A stretch of DNA of 64,000 nucleotides, from the NCBI GenBank assembly GCA_035542575.1, contig DATKLE010000057.1:1-64000 (forward strand), read 5' to 3'. A program made the position numbers and the translations under genes. The notes under the pieces were generated by a model. It ran no database searches, was not told the DNA's origin, and saw only the letters and a program-made list of their open reading frames with translations. The stretch is from JAIQET01 sp035542575 (lineage in GTDB: Bacteria > Acidobacteriota > Terriglobia > Terriglobales > Acidobacteriaceae). Position 1 is the first letter of the stretch; every line of letters begins with the position of its first letter. Below are positions 35,298-43,008 of the stretch, one piece after another.

Positions 35298-36521
35298 ATG
35301 CCTTTCGCTCCGGTTGACGAACAACTTGCTTACATCAAGAAGGGCTCCGCCGAAATCGTGAAAGAGTCCGAACTCCAGGCCAAGCTCGAGAAGTCTCGTG
35401 CTGCAAACCAACCTCTTCGGGTGAAGGCCGGCTTCGATCCCACCGCGCCCGACCTGCATCTGGGCCACACGGTGCTCATGCGCAAGCTGAAGCACTTCCA
35501 GGACCTCGGCCACACGGTCATCTTCCTGATCGGGGACTTCACTGGGATGATCGGCGACCCGACGGGGCGCTCCGCGACTCGGCCGCCGCTGAGTCCGGAA
35601 GAGATCAAGCAGAATGCCAAGACCTACCTGGCGCAGGTTTTCAAGATCCTCAGCCAGAGCAAGACGGAAATCCGCCACAACAGCGAATGGCTGGGCAAAT
35701 TGAAGGGCGAAGACTGGATCCGGCTGGCGGCGAAGTTCACGGTTTCGCAGATGCTCGAGCGCGAGGACTTTCACAAGCGGTTCCTCGAAGAGAAGCCCAT
35801 TGCCCTGCACGAACTGCTCTATCCGCTGGCCCAGGGATATGACTCAGTGGCTTTGCACGCCGACGTCGAGCTCGGCGGCACTGACCAGAAATTCAATCTG
35901 CTGGTGGGACGCGAGCTGCAGCGGGCTTACGGCCAGGAGTCGCAGATCGTGCTGACCATGCCGATTCTGGAAGGTCTCGACGGCGTGCAGAAGATGTCGA
36001 AGTCGTACGGCAACGCGATTGGCATCAACGAGCCACCGCTCGAGATGTATGGCAAGGTGATGTCCATCACCGACGAGATGATGTGGCGGTACTACGAACT
36101 GCTGACGGATGCGAAGGTCGCTGAGATCGAGCGCATGAAGCGTGAAGCGCATCCCATGCAGGCGAAGAAAGACCTGGCCCTGGGGATCGTGAAGGACTTT
36201 CACTCGGCGCAGGCGGCGGCCCGAGCCGCGGAAGACTGGGCCAAGCAGTTTCAGAAGGATGAGGTGCCGGAGAGCGTCGAGCAAACATCTGTGGCTTTCG
36301 CTGAAATCGCGAGCAAGGATGGCGAAGGCGCGCGCCTCGACAAGCTGCTGGCTCGTGTTGGACTGGCCCAGTCCGTCTCCGAAGCCGGCCGTAAAATCAA
36401 AGAGAAGGCCGTGAGCGTCGACGGTCAGGTGGTGACGCAACCGGCGATTGCTTTGAGCCCGGGCACCGCCGCCACGCTGCGCGTTGGCCGGAAGATCAAG
36501 AAGGTTCTCATTACCTCCTGA
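35298..36521 (+). CDS. tyrS: Tyrosyl-tRNA synthetase
   Basis: This 407-residue class I synthetase has DPTAPDLHLGHTVLM (HIGH motif, HLGH) near residue 50 and KMSKSYGNAIG (KMSKS) near residue 235. A C-terminal S4 RNA-binding domain lies at about 345-405 (LDKLLARVGLAQSVSEAGRK). Length and the tight HIGH-KMSKS spacing place it in the TyrZ-like bacterial group. The TTG at 35292 is also in frame, but I prefer the ATG at 35298. No Shine-Dalgarno sequence is present, and a -10 box lies eight bases before the ATG. Confidence 0.96.
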   Translation: MPFAPVDEQLAYIKKGSAEIVKESELQAKLEKSRAANQPLRVKAGFDPTAPDLHLGHTVLMRKLKHFQDLGHTVIFLIGDFTGMIGDPTGRSATRPPLSPEEIKQNAKTYLAQVFKILSQSKTEIRHNSEWLGKLKGEDWIRLAAKFTVSQMLEREDFHKRFLEEKPIALHELLYPLAQGYDSVALHADVELGGTDQKFNLLVGRELQRAYGQESQIVLTMPILEGLDGVQKMSKSYGNAIGINEPPLEMYGKVMSITDEMMWRYYELLTDAKVAEIERMKREAHPMQAKKDLALGIVKDFHSAQAAARAAEDWAKQFQKDEVPESVEQTSVAFAEIASKDGEGARLDKLLARVGLAQSVSEAGRKIKEKAVSVDGQVVTQPAIALSPGTAATLRVGRKIKKVLITS

Positions 36522-36617
36522 TCGCTCAAGTCGCCCGTCTTGAAGTCCCACCACTCCTCCTCAAGGGAGGCTTCCTCCGTGTCTGGGTGGTGAAATTTTG
36601 GTACTCTGCCGCCGACC

Positions 36618-37709
36618 ATGCGCGCCGCTGCTATCTTCGGGCTGGGGTCGTCCGAGAAAAACCTTAGGCCATTTCAGAAAAATTCGAATGCAGCCTGGCT
36701 GATCGGTCTGCCCGCCAGCTCGAAGGAGGCGGATGTCATCCTGATTTTCGGTGGCGACGGAACAGTGCATCGCCATCTGGCGCAACTGGTCAGGCTGCAG
36801 CTGCCGGTTCTGGTTGTCCCATGCGGGAGCGGGAATGATTTTGCGCGGGCTTTGAGTCTGCGGGGTGTAGAGGATTCCCTGGCGGCGTGGCGGAAGTTCT
36901 GCTCGGGTAGCGGAAATGTTCGGGCGATAGATCTTGGGGTAATCACACCTTGGGCGTCGAATCCCCAGGGGCTAAAGCCCCATGATCAAGAGGAGCTTTA
37001 TCGCAGCGCTGAAGCGCTGCGCCACCCAGACCCTGTTCCGCCGTGGCAAGGCGCGGGCGAGGCGCCCGCAGCGGCTAAAGCCGCTTCCGGTCCCGAAGAA
37101 CTTGCGGCACGGCTAAAGCCATGCCCTGATACGCCCCCCCAATCTCATTTGGTGGATGATCCTGCGCGGTACTCGGTACCCGGTACTCGGTACTACTACT
37201 GCTGCGTGGGTGGGGTTGGCCTGGATGGAGCCATCGCCCGCCGGGCGAACAAGCTTCCACGCTGGGTGCGCGGACATGGCGGCTACGTATTGAGCCTACT
37301 GCCTGAGCTTCTGCGGTTCGCGCCGTTTCCGATGAGAATTCTGGTTCCCCAGGCCGGGTCGCCGGAACGATTCGCCGTGCGCAGCGAGAAGCCGACCGTG
37401 CTGGCGGCCTTCGCCAACGCCCCGGCTTACGGCGGAGGCATGAAAATCGCGCCCAGCGCCCGGTTTGACGACGGACTGCTCGACATCTGCCTGGTCACTG
37501 ACGTGGACAAGTTCAAGCTCTTCTGTCTTTTTCCCACGGTCTATTTCGGGCGCCACCTCAGCATCCCCGAGGTGGAGTACTTTCAGGCGGAGCGCCTTAG
37601 ATTGGAGACGGAGAAGCCGTTGGATGTCTATGCGGACGGCGAGTACGTGTGCGCCACACCCATTGAGGTGAGTGTCGCGCACCGGGCTCTGCGCGTGGTG
37701 CTGCCCTGA
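36618..37709 (+). CDS. Diacylglycerol kinase-family protein with a repeat-derived insert
   Basis: The first 109 residues form the catalytic N-lobe of the DAGK/sphingosine kinase family (GGDGT at 45-49, PCGSGNDFARAL at 68-79). Residues 191-363 are the C-terminal beta-sandwich domain (RYYYCCVGGVGLDGA, the NAPAYGGGMKIAPSARFDDG segment, and LDVYADGEYV). Between them, where relatives have a short turn, lie about 80 residues of low-complexity, Pro/Ala-rich sequence. The DNA for this insert is a cluster of palindromic repeats (36968-37194) with no frame break. The protein would phosphorylate a lipid at the membrane if the insert is tolerated. TACTCT lies ten bases before the ATG and no Shine-Dalgarno sequence is seen. 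Confidence 0.88.
   Translation: MRAAAIFGLGSSEKNLRPFQKNSNAAWLIGLPASSKEADVILIFGGDGTVHRHLAQLVRLQLPVLVVPCGSGNDFARALSLRGVEDSLAAWRKFCSGSGNVRAIDLGVITPWASNPQGLKPHDQEELYRSAEALRHPDPVPPWQGAGEAPAAAKAASGPEELAARLKPCPDTPPQSHLVDDPARYSVPGTRYYYCCVGGVGLDGAIARRANKLPRWVRGHGGYVLSLLPELLRFAPFPMRILVPQAGSPERFAVRSEKPTVLAAFANAPAYGGGMKIAPSARFDDGLLDICLVTDVDKFKLFCLFPTVYFGRHLSIPEVEYFQAERLRLETEKPLDVYADGEYVCATPIEVSVAHRALRVVLP
36968..37194. repeat. Cluster of palindromic repeats inside a coding sequence
   Basis: In order: GGGGCTAAAGCCCC (36968-36981); GCAGCGCTGAAGCGCTGC (37003-37020); GCGGGCG-AGG-CGCCCGC (37053-37069); GCGGCTAAAGCCGC (37071-37084); GGCACGGCTAAAGCCATGCC (37106-37125); and four tandem GGTAC(T/C)C heptads (37168-37194, the last ending GGTACTA in part). 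The cores with CTAAAG are read in frames that avoid TAA. Units of these types are otherwise intergenic. Confidence 0.85.
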
Positions 37710-37716
37710 ACTCGTT

Positions 37717-38400
37717 TTACAGGTGGTCTGCGATTTTGGCGGCCATCACTTTGGCCGCATCCACGCTGACCCCGCTGACGCGCAGATCCATGTTCGCCAT
37801 GACATCTCCCTTGCGCATGAGCAGGCCCGAGCCCATCGGTTCGATATAAGCTTCATCGCCGATGCCCTGCACCGGGGTGAAGGTCTCCATACCCGCTACC
37901 GACTTCATGGCGGCGTGCGACAGCTTGAACGCCATGGCCCCGCCCTCCCAGGTGTAATCGATGGCCATGCGTCGATCGCCCCCGGGGCCGAAGTGGTATT
38001 CGCAGGTGTTTCCGACCTGCTCGACCGAGGTCACGGGTTGTCCCAGAGCGCTGCTGGCCTCCTCGCTGGACAACTTCGCGCAAGGCTGACGCTTGCCCTT
38101 GTAGGGAGCAACTTCGCCGCCCATTTGTTGAGAGAATTCGTGGGCCTTTTTCTTGACCCGGTAGGCGACATAGAAGCAACTCCCCGCCACCAGCAGGCTT
38201 AGGAATACGAACACCGCCAGCAGGCCGATAATGATCTTCACCGCGGTGCTGCTGCCCCCGGACGCGGGGGCTGCAGGTGCCGGCGTGGAAGGCGCAGCGC
38301 TGACCGCCGCCGGTGCGGTTTGCACCGTAGCCCCGCACTTGGAGCAGAACTTGACGCCTTCGGCGAGTGGAGCGCCACAGCTGACGCAGAATCCGGCCAT
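37717..38400 (-). CDS. Zinc-ribbon membrane protein
   Basis: The ATG at 38400, with GGAGGC upstream, gives a 227-residue protein starting MAGFCVSCGAPLAEGVKFCS. That is a CxxCG/CxxCG zinc ribbon (zinc_ribbon_2 type, residues 5-28). An Ala/Pro linker, a membrane helix (about 55-78, IIIGLLAVFVFLSLLVAG) and an extracytoplasmic domain of about 140 residues follow (CAKLSSEEASSALGQPVTSV, CEYHFGP). That domain has two cysteines that could pair and a GMETFTPVQGIGDEAY segment common in exported 'DUF' proteins. Function is unknown. It is convergent with the diacylglycerol kinase-family gene, with seven bases between stops. Confidence 0.82.
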   Translation of the reverse strand: MAGFCVSCGAPLAEGVKFCSKCGATVQTAPAAVSAAPSTPAPAAPASGGSSTAVKIIIGLLAVFVFLSLLVAGSCFYVAYRVKKKAHEFSQQMGGEVAPYKGKRQPCAKLSSEEASSALGQPVTSVEQVGNTCEYHFGPGGDRRMAIDYTWEGGAMAFKLSHAAMKSVAGMETFTPVQGIGDEAYIEPMGSGLLMRKGDVMANMDLRVSGVSVDAAKVMAAKIADHL

Positions 38401-38643
38401 GAATTGCCTCCGTGAAGTTTGCGTAATTCTGCCGCCTACGAACCCGCGATGCAACACAAGATTTCTGAGGGGTAGACGAACAGTCACGGGATGACGCGGG
38501 CCTGAGACATCCTTGTGCCGCCCAATATCGCCGGTGGTCGCAGCCTCGAAATCTAAACTTGTAACTCGAGAACTCATAGCGGGCACTTGGCAGCCGATAT
38601 CTGAGACCCGCACCTGTTTCTGGTGCTAAACTAGCCCATCTGT

Positions 38644-39558
38644 ATGCCGGACAACGGTCGTTCTCGCACCTGGCTTTGGGTTCTGATTGGGGGAGGGGCT
38701 TTCTTCCTCTTTGTGCTGGCAGTATTCACGCTGGTCTATATCACGCTGCGTACGAGCGATCAGACCAGTGCGTTGAGCGGATTTGGCGACAAAATCGGCG
38801 TGGTCGATCTGGAAGGCGTCATCCTTACCCCAAAAACTGTCGTGGAGCAGCTCAAGAAGTTCGGCGACGACGATTCCATCAAGGCCATCATCCTGCACGT
38901 GAACTCCCCCGGCGGCGGCGTCGCGGCCTCAGAAGAGATCTATCGGGAAGTGAAGCGCATCCGCGACGACAAGAAAAAGCGCATCGTGGCCTCGATTGAA
39001 TCGGTGGGCGCCAGCGGCGCGTACTACGTCTCTTCCGCCACCAACAAGATTTATGCCGACAATGGCAGCATCGTGGGCTCGATCGGAGTCATCTCCGAGT
39101 GGGTAAACTACGGCGACCTGCTGCGCTGGGCCAAGCTGAAAGACATTACCATGAAGGCCGGCGAGTTCAAGGACACCGGCTCCCCCACCCGCGATATGAC
39201 CCCGGCGGAAAAAGCGTACCTGCAATCGCTGATCGACGACATGCACACCCAGTTCATTCAGGCGGTGGCCGACGGGCGTAAGGCCAAGTTCGACGACATC
39301 AAAGCCATCGCCGACGGCAAGGTCTGGACTGGCGAGCAGGCGCTGTCCATGAAGCTGATTGACCAGGTGGGCGATTTCCAGACCGCGGTGGCTGATACCG
39401 CGAAGGCGGTCGGGATTAAGGGCGAGCCCGTACTGGTGCGTCCGGAAAAGGAGCGCAAGACCGTCCTCGATCTTCTATTCGGGGACGTGTCCGAATGGCT
39501 GCCCAGCCGCGAAAAGCTGCTGGAGCAGCATGCGGATTTCTACTACTTGTGGAAGTAG
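38644..39558 (+). CDS. sppA: Signal peptide peptidase SppA
   Basis: This 304-residue membrane-anchored serine peptidase degrades leftover signal peptides. A membrane helix lies at about 10-33 (WLWVLIGGGAFFLFVLAVF). The catalytic serine is S124 in SVGASGAYYVSS and the general-base lysine is K176 in AGEFKDTGSP. The spacing of 52 residues equals that of the Bacillus subtilis short-form enzyme. NSPGGGV (about residue 86) supplies the oxyanion region. TAAACT lies 11 bases before the ATG and no Shine-Dalgarno sequence is visible. Confidence 0.94.
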   Translation: MPDNGRSRTWLWVLIGGGAFFLFVLAVFTLVYITLRTSDQTSALSGFGDKIGVVDLEGVILTPKTVVEQLKKFGDDDSIKAIILHVNSPGGGVAASEEIYREVKRIRDDKKKRIVASIESVGASGAYYVSSATNKIYADNGSIVGSIGVISEWVNYGDLLRWAKLKDITMKAGEFKDTGSPTRDMTPAEKAYLQSLIDDMHTQFIQAVADGRKAKFDDIKAIADGKVWTGEQALSMKLIDQVGDFQTAVADTAKAVGIKGEPVLVRPEKERKTVLDLLFGDVSEWLPSREKLLEQHADFYYLWK

Positions 39559-39661
39559 GTCTCGGGTGTCAGGTGTCAGGTCTCAGGCTCCAGACGTCAA
39601 GTTACGAATCACAAGCCTCAACGCATCGCGCCTGAGACCCACGACTTGACACCCGCGACCT
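39557..39661. repeat. 34-bp short-word inverted repeat after sppA
   Basis: The left arm (39557-39590) and the reverse complement of the right arm (39628-39661) agree at 27 of 34 positions. Both are built from degenerate GGTGTCAGG/GGTCTCAGG words. The left arm begins inside the sppA stop codon. It is the best-matched member of the family seen also at 8281, 10597 and 26924. Confidence 0.75.
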
Positions 39662-39767
39662 GCTTGTAAAAACCCCTGAAATTTGAGAAGTTTATGCAGG
39701 CCTGCTCGGTGGCGGAGGGGTCAGAACAGAGCAGCCACACTGAGTTTACGACGGAGCGAAGGGGCGT

Positions 39768-40088
39768 ATGACAAAAGCCGATCTGATTGACGAGGTTTCC
39801 CGCTTAGCCGAGTTGACGCGCAAAGACAGTGAAGTGATTGTCGAGACCATCTTTGACAGCGTGGTGCGCTCACTGCGAGTGGGAGACAAGATTGAAATCC
39901 GCGGTTTCGGCAGCTTCCGCACCCGCCAGCGCAAGCCGCGCGTTGGACGCAACCCCAAGACCGGCGACCGGGTGGAAGTGCCGGCCAAGAAGATTCCGTT
40001 CTTCAAGCCCAGCAAGGAACTCAAGGACCTGGTGAACAGCGGCGAAGCACAGCCCGCGGCGCCGCCTTCCACCACTCCGGCCCCTTAG
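39768..40088 (+). CDS. HU/IHF family DNA-binding protein
   Basis: This 106-residue nucleoid protein has MTKADLIDEVSRLAELTRKD at its start and the DNA-arm signature IEIRGFGSFRTRQRKPRVGRNPKTG (about 47-71, GFGSF plus GRNPKTG). It ends with a Pro/Ala/Thr tail of about 15 residues beyond the usual 90. A lysine/arginine-rich arm and a proline at the tip are as expected. It binds and bends DNA. I cannot tell HU from an IHF-like subunit. The upstream 209-base gap holds the sppA repeat element. Confidence 0.93.
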   Translation: MTKADLIDEVSRLAELTRKDSEVIVETIFDSVVRSLRVGDKIEIRGFGSFRTRQRKPRVGRNPKTGDRVEVPAKKIPFFKPSKELKDLVNSGEAQPAAPPSTTPAP

Positions 40089-40150
40089 GACACTGGTGGC
40101 GCGAATACACTTGCCCGTGCCGCCGAGTCCTTGTCTTCTGATTGCAGTGT

Positions 40151-41029
40151 TCACGGCTTGAGTCCTACCACTCCCATCAGCCGGCCCGTCGGGCCCTTTG
40201 CCGCGCGGTAGGAAAAGAACAGATCGGTACGACAACAGGTGCACAACCCGGAGGCGCTGATATTCCTGGCCGCTACTCCGGCTGCGATCAGCTGACGCCG
40301 GTTCGCTTCCACCAGGTCGAGGAAAATCTTCTTTGGCAGCTCGCTGTGTCCCGGCGCCCGGGCGGTGAGGAAGAGCAGCGGATACTTTTCGCGGACCGGG
40401 TTCGATTCCTTGCTTTCGCGGAACAGTTCCGCGCCATAGGCGAATTGGGAGTGGAAGCGTTCCCGCACCTCGGGCCCCACTTCATAACAACAGCTATGGA
40501 TGCCCGGCCCGATGGCGGCTCTTAGGTCCCGGGGCAGACTGCCAAACCAGCGCCGCATCTCGCCCACCCCCTTCTCGACAATGCGCTTGACCGTGCCGCG
40601 CCAACCGGCGTGGAAGGCGCCCACTGCCTGGCGCTTGGTATCCACGAGCAGCACGGGCAGGCAGTCGGCGGTTTGGGCCGCGAGCAGCAGGCCAGGCTGG
40701 TCGGTGACCAGGCCATCCCCAACCAACGGCTGCGCGGGCGGGCCGTCGACGCAACGGATCACATCGGAGTGGATCTGGCGCAGGGTGATGAGCGGCCAGG
40801 GTTGGCCAAGGTTGGCTGCGCCGAGCTTCCTAAGGAAGGCCAGACGATTGCGCTCGACTGTAGCGTGCGAATCCTGCCTGGTAAAGCCCAGATTCAGGGC
40901 GCCGCCACCATACGCCTCCGAAAACCCACCGATGCGAGTGCTGAAACCGTGTACCAGCCAGGGCAACTTGTGGAGCGAGGCAGCCTTCAGAATGGTGAGG
41001 GAAGATTTTCGAACACCCTTGGTCGGCAC
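40151..41029 (-). CDS. pgeF: Peptidoglycan editing factor PgeF (laccase domain)
   Basis: This 292-residue protein belongs to the YfiH/PgeF family. Motifs in order are GFSTRIGGFSEAYGGGALNL, LRQIHSDVI, QTADCLPVLLVDTKRQAVGAFHAGWRG (Cys-His zinc ligands), GPGIHSCCYEVG and CTCCRTDLFFSYR. E. coli PgeF removes misplaced residues from peptidoglycan precursors; other members were called polyphenol oxidases or purine nucleoside phosphorylases (LACC1-like). The start is GTG. It is convergent with the HU gene. Confidence 0.93.
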   Translation of the reverse strand: MPTKGVRKSSLTILKAASLHKLPWLVHGFSTRIGGFSEAYGGGALNLGFTRQDSHATVERNRLAFLRKLGAANLGQPWPLITLRQIHSDVIRCVDGPPAQPLVGDGLVTDQPGLLLAAQTADCLPVLLVDTKRQAVGAFHAGWRGTVKRIVEKGVGEMRRWFGSLPRDLRAAIGPGIHSCCYEVGPEVRERFHSQFAYGAELFRESKESNPVREKYPLLFLTARAPGHSELPKKIFLDLVEANRRQLIAAGVAARNISASGLCTCCRTDLFFSYRAAKGPTGRLMGVVGLKP

Positions 41030-41181
41030 GCAAACATCTTAGCAATGGCGACGGCGCACGTATAATGTCGCGCTGCCACAATTCCGCAGATATCGCAATT
41101 CGAGTGGTGGCGCGGTTTGAGAGTCTCGACTGGTGGTGGCCTTGCGGCCCTTTCTCTGCCAGCTTTGCGGAAAAAGCCTTA

Positions 41182-41201
41182 AACCGCAGAGGACACGAAG
41201 G
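41182..41201. repeat. AACCGCAGAGGACACGAAGG repeat fragment
   Basis: This is a variant of the motif at 29745-29758, located in the 255-base gap upstream of the S10 peptidase gene. The gap also has a TATAAT at 41061-41066, too far from the next ATG (about 220 bases) to be a certain promoter. Confidence 0.4.
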
Positions 41202-41284
41202 ATTCGCAAAAGGCGCAAAGACGGGCACTGGAACTCAAAACCTGCGTCACTACCATAATTCGGCATCGTTCAGGGAGGATCAAG

Positions 41285-42934
41285 ATGCGCTCTATTGCGG
41301 TTAGCTTGGTTGTCCTGTGCCTGCTGTTCGTCGGCGCGGCCGCACAGCAGTCCGAGTCGTCCAACTCACGAGCCAAGCAGCAGAAAACTGCCGAACCTCA
41401 GGCGCGGGAAAAGGCGCCATCGGAGCCGGAGATGAAGCCGCCCGAGCCCGCCACCTCGGCGGAAGAATCCAAGCCCGAAACTGGCAAGGAAGGCGACAAA
41501 GACAAAGAAGAACGCTTCGACATGACCGAGGCGCCGCCGGTGGTGACTCATCACCAGATCACCGTGGACGGGAAGCTGCTGAAATACACCGCCACGGCAG
41601 GGAGGCTCCCGATCAAGCGTGGCGACGGCAAGATCGAAGCCGAAATGTTTTTTGTCGCTTACACGCTGGACGGCCAGGACGCCAACAAGCGTCCTCTGAC
41701 CTTCGCTTTCAACGGTGGCCCGGGATCGGCCTCCGTCTGGTTGCACATGGGCGCGCTTGGGCCGAAGCGGGTTGTGCTGCAGCCCGAAGGTTTCATGCCT
41801 CCGGCGCCCTATCGCATGGAGGACAATCCGTACACGCTGCTCGACAAGAGCGACATTGTCATGGTGGATGCGATCGGTACCGGCTTCAGCCGCGCCGCCA
41901 CCAGCGAGCTATCGAAGAAGTTCTGGGGAGTAAAAGGCGATATTGAAGCCTTCGGAGAGTTCATCCGCCTGTACATCACTCGCTATGAACGCTGGAGCTC
42001 ACCGCTGTTCCTGCTGGGCGAGAGTTACGGCACCACGCGCGCGGCGGGAGTCGCAGGATATCTTGCCAACCAGGGCATTTCCTTCAACGGGATTACTCTG
42101 CTCTCGATGGTGTTGAACTTCGAAACCCTGATCGACAAGAAGACCAACGACCTGCCCTACATCATGCTGATTCCCTCATTCACCATGATTGCGGGCTACC
42201 ATCACAAGCTGCCACCCGACCTGGCGCAAGACATGAATAAGGCTCGCCAGGAATCCATGCAGTGGGCCTCAACCGAATACGCGCAGGCTTTGGCCAAAGG
42301 AGATGCGCTCACTCCGGAAGAAAGGCAGAACATTATTGATCAGATGGCCCGCTTCACCGGTTTGAGCAAACAACTGATTGACGACGCCAACTTGCGCGTC
42401 AACGTGCAGAAGTTCAGTCACAACCTGCTGCTCGATCAGAAGCTGCGCGTGGGACGGTTGGACGGGCGCTTCACCGGGCCGGATCCCGATGGCTTGCTGG
42501 ACACCCGCTTCTATGACCCCACCGGATCGGCAACCCGCCCGCCCTATACCGCGGTGTTCAACCATTACGTACGGACCGAACTGGGTTACAAGACCGACAT
42601 GCCCTATAACGTCTCCGCCCAGATTGGGTTTCAGAAGTGGGATTGGGGATCAAGCATCGAGGGCTTCCCCGATACCGCTTCAGCTCTGCGCCAGGCGATC
42701 ACCAAGGACCCTTATCTGAAGATTCTGGTCATGGAGGGCTACTATGACCTGGCTACTCCGTTCTACGCCGCGAACTACACGATGGACCACCTGGACCTTC
42801 CGCCCAAGTACCGGGAGAACATTTCCTTCGCGACTTACGACTCGGGGCACATGGTGTATCTGCCGATCAATGGCCTGAAGAAGATGAAGAGCGATCTGGT
42901 GAACTTCATGACCAAGGCGGGGGCGGGGCAGTAG
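41285..42934 (+). CDS. S10 family serine carboxypeptidase-like protein
   Basis: This 549-residue exported protein has a signal peptide (about 1-20, ending GAAAQ) and a Glu/Lys/Pro-rich linker to residue 80. The alpha/beta-hydrolase domain of family S10 follows. GGPGSASVWLHMG near residue 145 supplies the oxyanion hole. The triad is S247 (GESYGT), D488 (GYYDLATP) and H522 (DSGHMVY), all present. S10 enzymes remove C-terminal residues at acid pH and are well represented in Acidobacteria. GGAGGATCAAG precedes the ATG. Confidence 0.93.
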   Translation: MRSIAVSLVVLCLLFVGAAAQQSESSNSRAKQQKTAEPQAREKAPSEPEMKPPEPATSAEESKPETGKEGDKDKEERFDMTEAPPVVTHHQITVDGKLLKYTATAGRLPIKRGDGKIEAEMFFVAYTLDGQDANKRPLTFAFNGGPGSASVWLHMGALGPKRVVLQPEGFMPPAPYRMEDNPYTLLDKSDIVMVDAIGTGFSRAATSELSKKFWGVKGDIEAFGEFIRLYITRYERWSSPLFLLGESYGTTRAAGVAGYLANQGISFNGITLLSMVLNFETLIDKKTNDLPYIMLIPSFTMIAGYHHKLPPDLAQDMNKARQESMQWASTEYAQALAKGDALTPEERQNIIDQMARFTGLSKQLIDDANLRVNVQKFSHNLLLDQKLRVGRLDGRFTGPDPDGLLDTRFYDPTGSATRPPYTAVFNHYVRTELGYKTDMPYNVSAQIGFQKWDWGSSIEGFPDTASALRQAITKDPYLKILVMEGYYDLATPFYAANYTMDHLDLPPKYRENISFATYDSGHMVYLPINGLKKMKSDLVNFMTKAGAGQ

Positions 42935-43008
42935 GCGGAGGCCATTCCCCTCCCGCAGTGCCACGCCCTGCCAGATTCGGGGTGGTTTCCCTTGCGCCCC
43001 GCAGGAGC

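Noticed and set aside
36951..37194. A frameshift or assembly error in the diacylglycerol kinase-family gene
   Set aside because: The frame continues unbroken into a correct C-terminal domain, so an in-frame insertion explains the sequence better.
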